Under the pieces are notes generated by a model. The model saw only the letters and a list, made by a program, of their open reading frames with translations. It made no database searches and had not been told where the DNA came from. A stretch of DNA of 64,000 bases from Solobacterium sp. (lineage in GTDB: Bacteria; Bacillota_I; Bacilli_A; Erysipelotrichales; Erysipelotrichaceae): assembly GCA_017510405.1 (NCBI GenBank), contig JAFWNG010000005.1, positions 1 to 64,000 of the forward strand. The letters run 5' to 3'. Position 1 is the first letter of the stretch. Each line of letters opens with the position of its first letter. Below, in pieces: positions 62,247-64,000 of this stretch. Made by a program: the position numbers and the translations under genes.

Positions 62247-62796
62247 TGATTTCTTTGATCACTCTTGCCGGAACACCTGCGACGACACAGTTGTCTGGCA
62301 CATCTTTTGTGACCACTGCACCGGCAGCAACTACCACATTGTTTCCAATCGTGACACCGGGGAGAACTATGGCACCTGCACCCATCCAGAAATCATTTCC
62401 GATCGTGACTGGCTTTGCAATGCCGATATGTTTTCTTCTTTCTTTCGGAGACAGCGGATGGCCTACTGTAATGATCTTGGATCCCGGTCCCAGCATGGCA
62501 TAATCACCGATATGAACAGGTGCGATGTCAAGAATCGTGACGCCATAGTTGGCAATGAAATCATCGCCTACATGAATATTCAATCCATTGTCACAGTTGA
62601 ATACCGGATCAACACAGGGATCGCTCCCGGCTGAGCCGAACAGTTCCTGGATCACCGGAACCTTGGCTGCTTCGTCATTGGGATCCATCGCATTCAGTTT
62701 TCTTGTAAGAGTGATTGCGCGCTTTCTTCTGGCATTGACTTCACTGTCCCAGAAATCATATGGCAGTCCTGCGTCGAGTTTTTCAATTTCTTTCAT
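62224..62796 (-). CDS. Sugar O-acetyltransferase, maltose/galactoside type
   Basis: 190 aa left-handed beta-helix acyltransferase. It begins [20 protein letters not shown], then runs of hexapeptide repeats ([40 protein letters not shown]). Catalytic His is in [13 protein letters not shown]. It acetylates sugars with acetyl-CoA. It lies 6 bases downstream of an MFS gene. Confidence 0.93.
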   Translation of the reverse strand: MKEIEKLDAGLPYDFWDSEVNARRKRAITLTRKLNAMDPNDEAAKVPVIQELFGSAGSDPCVDPVFNCDNGLNIHVGDDFIANYGVTILDIAPVHIGDYAMLGPGSKIITVGHPLSPKERRKHIGIAKPVTIGNDFWMGAGAIVLPGVTIGNNVVVAAGAVVTKDVPDNCVVAGVPARVIKEIIDDTGEM

Positions 62797-62802
62797 ATTC
62801 TT

Positions 62803-64000
62803 TTATCCCTCCTGACCGGAAACCATAATTCTGCTTCCTATATATGCTTTGTTTTTACTGTTTTCTTTTTTCAGCAGCATGGCCGTTTCAATTGCTACAG
62901 CCACAAGCATGATGAGAATGCCGGCAAAGGCAATCATTCTGACGCCGAACTGATCGATCAGGATACCGCTGTAGGAAAGTGCAATGATCGCGGAGAAGTT
63001 GTTATATGCAGCATCAGCGACATTATGGGCAATGTTCCTGACGGAAGGATCGATATGCTTTTCAACGATCTCACGTTGTGTCGGCAGCATCACCGAGAAT
63101 GAGATATTCCAGAAGATGGAACCGAGAATGATCATGAACGGAGAGACCGCGAAGTAGATCAGTAACATGTCCGCCAATAATGCGGAAGACATGATCAGCA
63201 GTCTGACTTTGACAGGGATCCTGGTGAATCTGCCTGAGACAAAGATCAGGACCGCCTGCAGCGTGACGCCGATAAAACTGTCTAAGCCAAGCATTGAGAC
63301 ATCGCCGCCGACATTCTGAATGAAGACTGTCTTCATGTTGTTGACAGGTGAAACAGCCAGACCGCCAAGGAACAGAAGAACGATCAGGATCATATACAAA
63401 GGACTTCTGAGAAGAAGCTTTGCATTCCCCTTTTCTGTCTTTTTATCTGTTTCTCCAAACGGGAGTTCTTTCAGGAAGAATGCCATGATGAGAGTCAGAA
63501 CACCGGTGATGATCTGCAGCGGCTGGATCATACTGTAGCCGAATGTATTGATGATCATACCGGCCGCAAGAGCTGTCAATGAATAACCAAGCGACCCGAT
63601 TGCCCTTGCCTTGCCATAGAGCGTTCCGTCTTTGTGAAAGTTTCTCAGCATCCAGGCATCCAGATTGGAGCCGAGTGAGGAAAGCAAGAATCCCATGACA
63701 GGATAGAGCGCAATGGCAAGATTCACATTGAGGGGTGTGATCACCGTGATGATCCCGGCAATCAGGATGACTGCCGCAAAAGAAGCGATGAATACCTTTC
63801 TGTTTGTCTTCAGCTTATCGCAGACACCTCCCCAAAAAAGCGCTCCTGCAAAACAGGTGATCATATATACCGCCAGCATTGTGCTCAGTTTCGAAGCACT
63901 TAAACCGCATGCCAGGAAATAGGATGTAATGAATCCCGTAAAGGATGCGCACCATGCGTAGAACAGTCCGTCCATCATTCCATATCTGAGAAACCCTTCT
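62803..64000 (-). CDS. MFS transporter, 5' end outside the window
   Basis: At least 397 residues; the frame stays open to the window edge and reads EGFLRYGMMDGLFYAWCASF there, so the true start is beyond 64,000. About 12 helices; GVCDKLKTNRKVFIASFAAV is the helix 2-3 loop, and NLDAWMLRNFHKDGTLYGKA resembles the LacY/nucleoside-H+ symporter-like branch. It is coupled to the sugar acetyltransferase, so the substrate may be a sugar. Confidence 0.85.
   Translation of the reverse strand, partial: EGFLRYGMMDGLFYAWCASFTGFITSYFLACGLSASKLSTMLAVYMITCFAGALFWGGVCDKLKTNRKVFIASFAAVILIAGIITVITPLNVNLAIALYPVMGFLLSSLGSNLDAWMLRNFHKDGTLYGKARAIGSLGYSLTALAAGMIINTFGYSMIQPLQIITGVLTLIMAFFLKELPFGETDKKTEKGNAKLLLRSPLYMILIVLLFLGGLAVSPVNNMKTVFIQNVGGDVSMLGLDSFIGVTLQAVLIFVSGRFTRIPVKVRLLIMSSALLADMLLIYFAVSPFMIILGSIFWNISFSVMLPTQREIVEKHIDPSVRNIAHNVADAAYNNFSAIIALSYSGILIDQFGVRMIAFAGILIMLVAVAIETAMLLKKENSKNKAYIGSRIMVSGQEG

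Noticed and set aside
1-64000. CRISPR array or classical insertion sequence
   Set aside because: No regularly spaced repeat array and no transposase-like frame was seen on either strand; the only tandem repeats are the tRNA halves and the Pro/Thr linker DNA.

Overview
The window is a bacterial chromosome segment of roughly balanced base composition. The gene order and regulatory signals point to a low-to-medium GC Bacillota, plausibly Erysipelotrichia; this assignment is inferred from gene order, not from a search. Evidence includes the ecfA1-ecfA2-ecfT-truA-rplM-rpsI and rpsF-ssb-rpsR operons, strong AGGAGG ribosome binding sites, ftsEX next to an M23 hydrolase gene, and a purine riboswitch. 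Most genes lie on the minus strand.

Layout. 1-1,330: debris of an integrative conjugative element (a truncated Maff2-type gene), one unknown gene and a repeat-containing gap. 1,388-5,830: ribosomal proteins, TruA and the ECF vitamin transporter energizing module. 5,948-9,626: an MFS exporter with an XRE regulator and two small membrane-anchored unknowns. 9,666-16,021: the aspartate-to-threonine pathway in two divergent operons (asd-aspartokinase-hom leftward; thrC-thrB-ACT protein rightward). 16,057-18,090: birA and bioY, converging, with a BirA operator in front of bioY. 18,133-20,305: a MerR-controlled MFS/nitroreductase unit. 20,322-34,455: mixed housekeeping genes: YgiQ radical SAM protein, SDR, HAD, gpmI, an ABC exporter pair, a GH1 glycosidase, an unusual ACT-ACT-metallo-beta-lactamase fusion, AlaX, MtnN and LuxS. 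34,598-36,171: a purine permease under a guanine-type riboswitch. 36,272-39,269: rpsF-ssb-rpsR, then an aminotransferase/Lrp pair. 39,687-49,033: uvrB, ctpA, an M23 hydrolase, ftsX, ftsE, yitT and a second, Pro/Thr-linker M23 hydrolase. 49,065-52,141: YbaK, a 50-residue membrane protein, chorismate mutase and an ATP-grasp/esterase pair of unknown product.

The right end is accessory. A tRNA-Leu(UAG) gene is preceded by two tandem copies of its own 5' half and followed by a tyrosine recombinase. Next come redox genes with a LysR regulator and a histidine phosphatase. Then comes an AT-rich integrative mobilizable element (about 57,378-61,653) with a second related recombinase, a MOBV relaxase, a recognisable oriT and three further genes. 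A frameshifted gene, a sugar O-acetyltransferase and an MFS gene cut by the window edge finish the sequence.

Several minus-strand genes have a -10 box only 6-8 bases before the start codon, suggesting leaderless mRNAs. Many promoters are of the extended -10 type (TGnTAnnnT). All functions are read from motifs and context without database searches.
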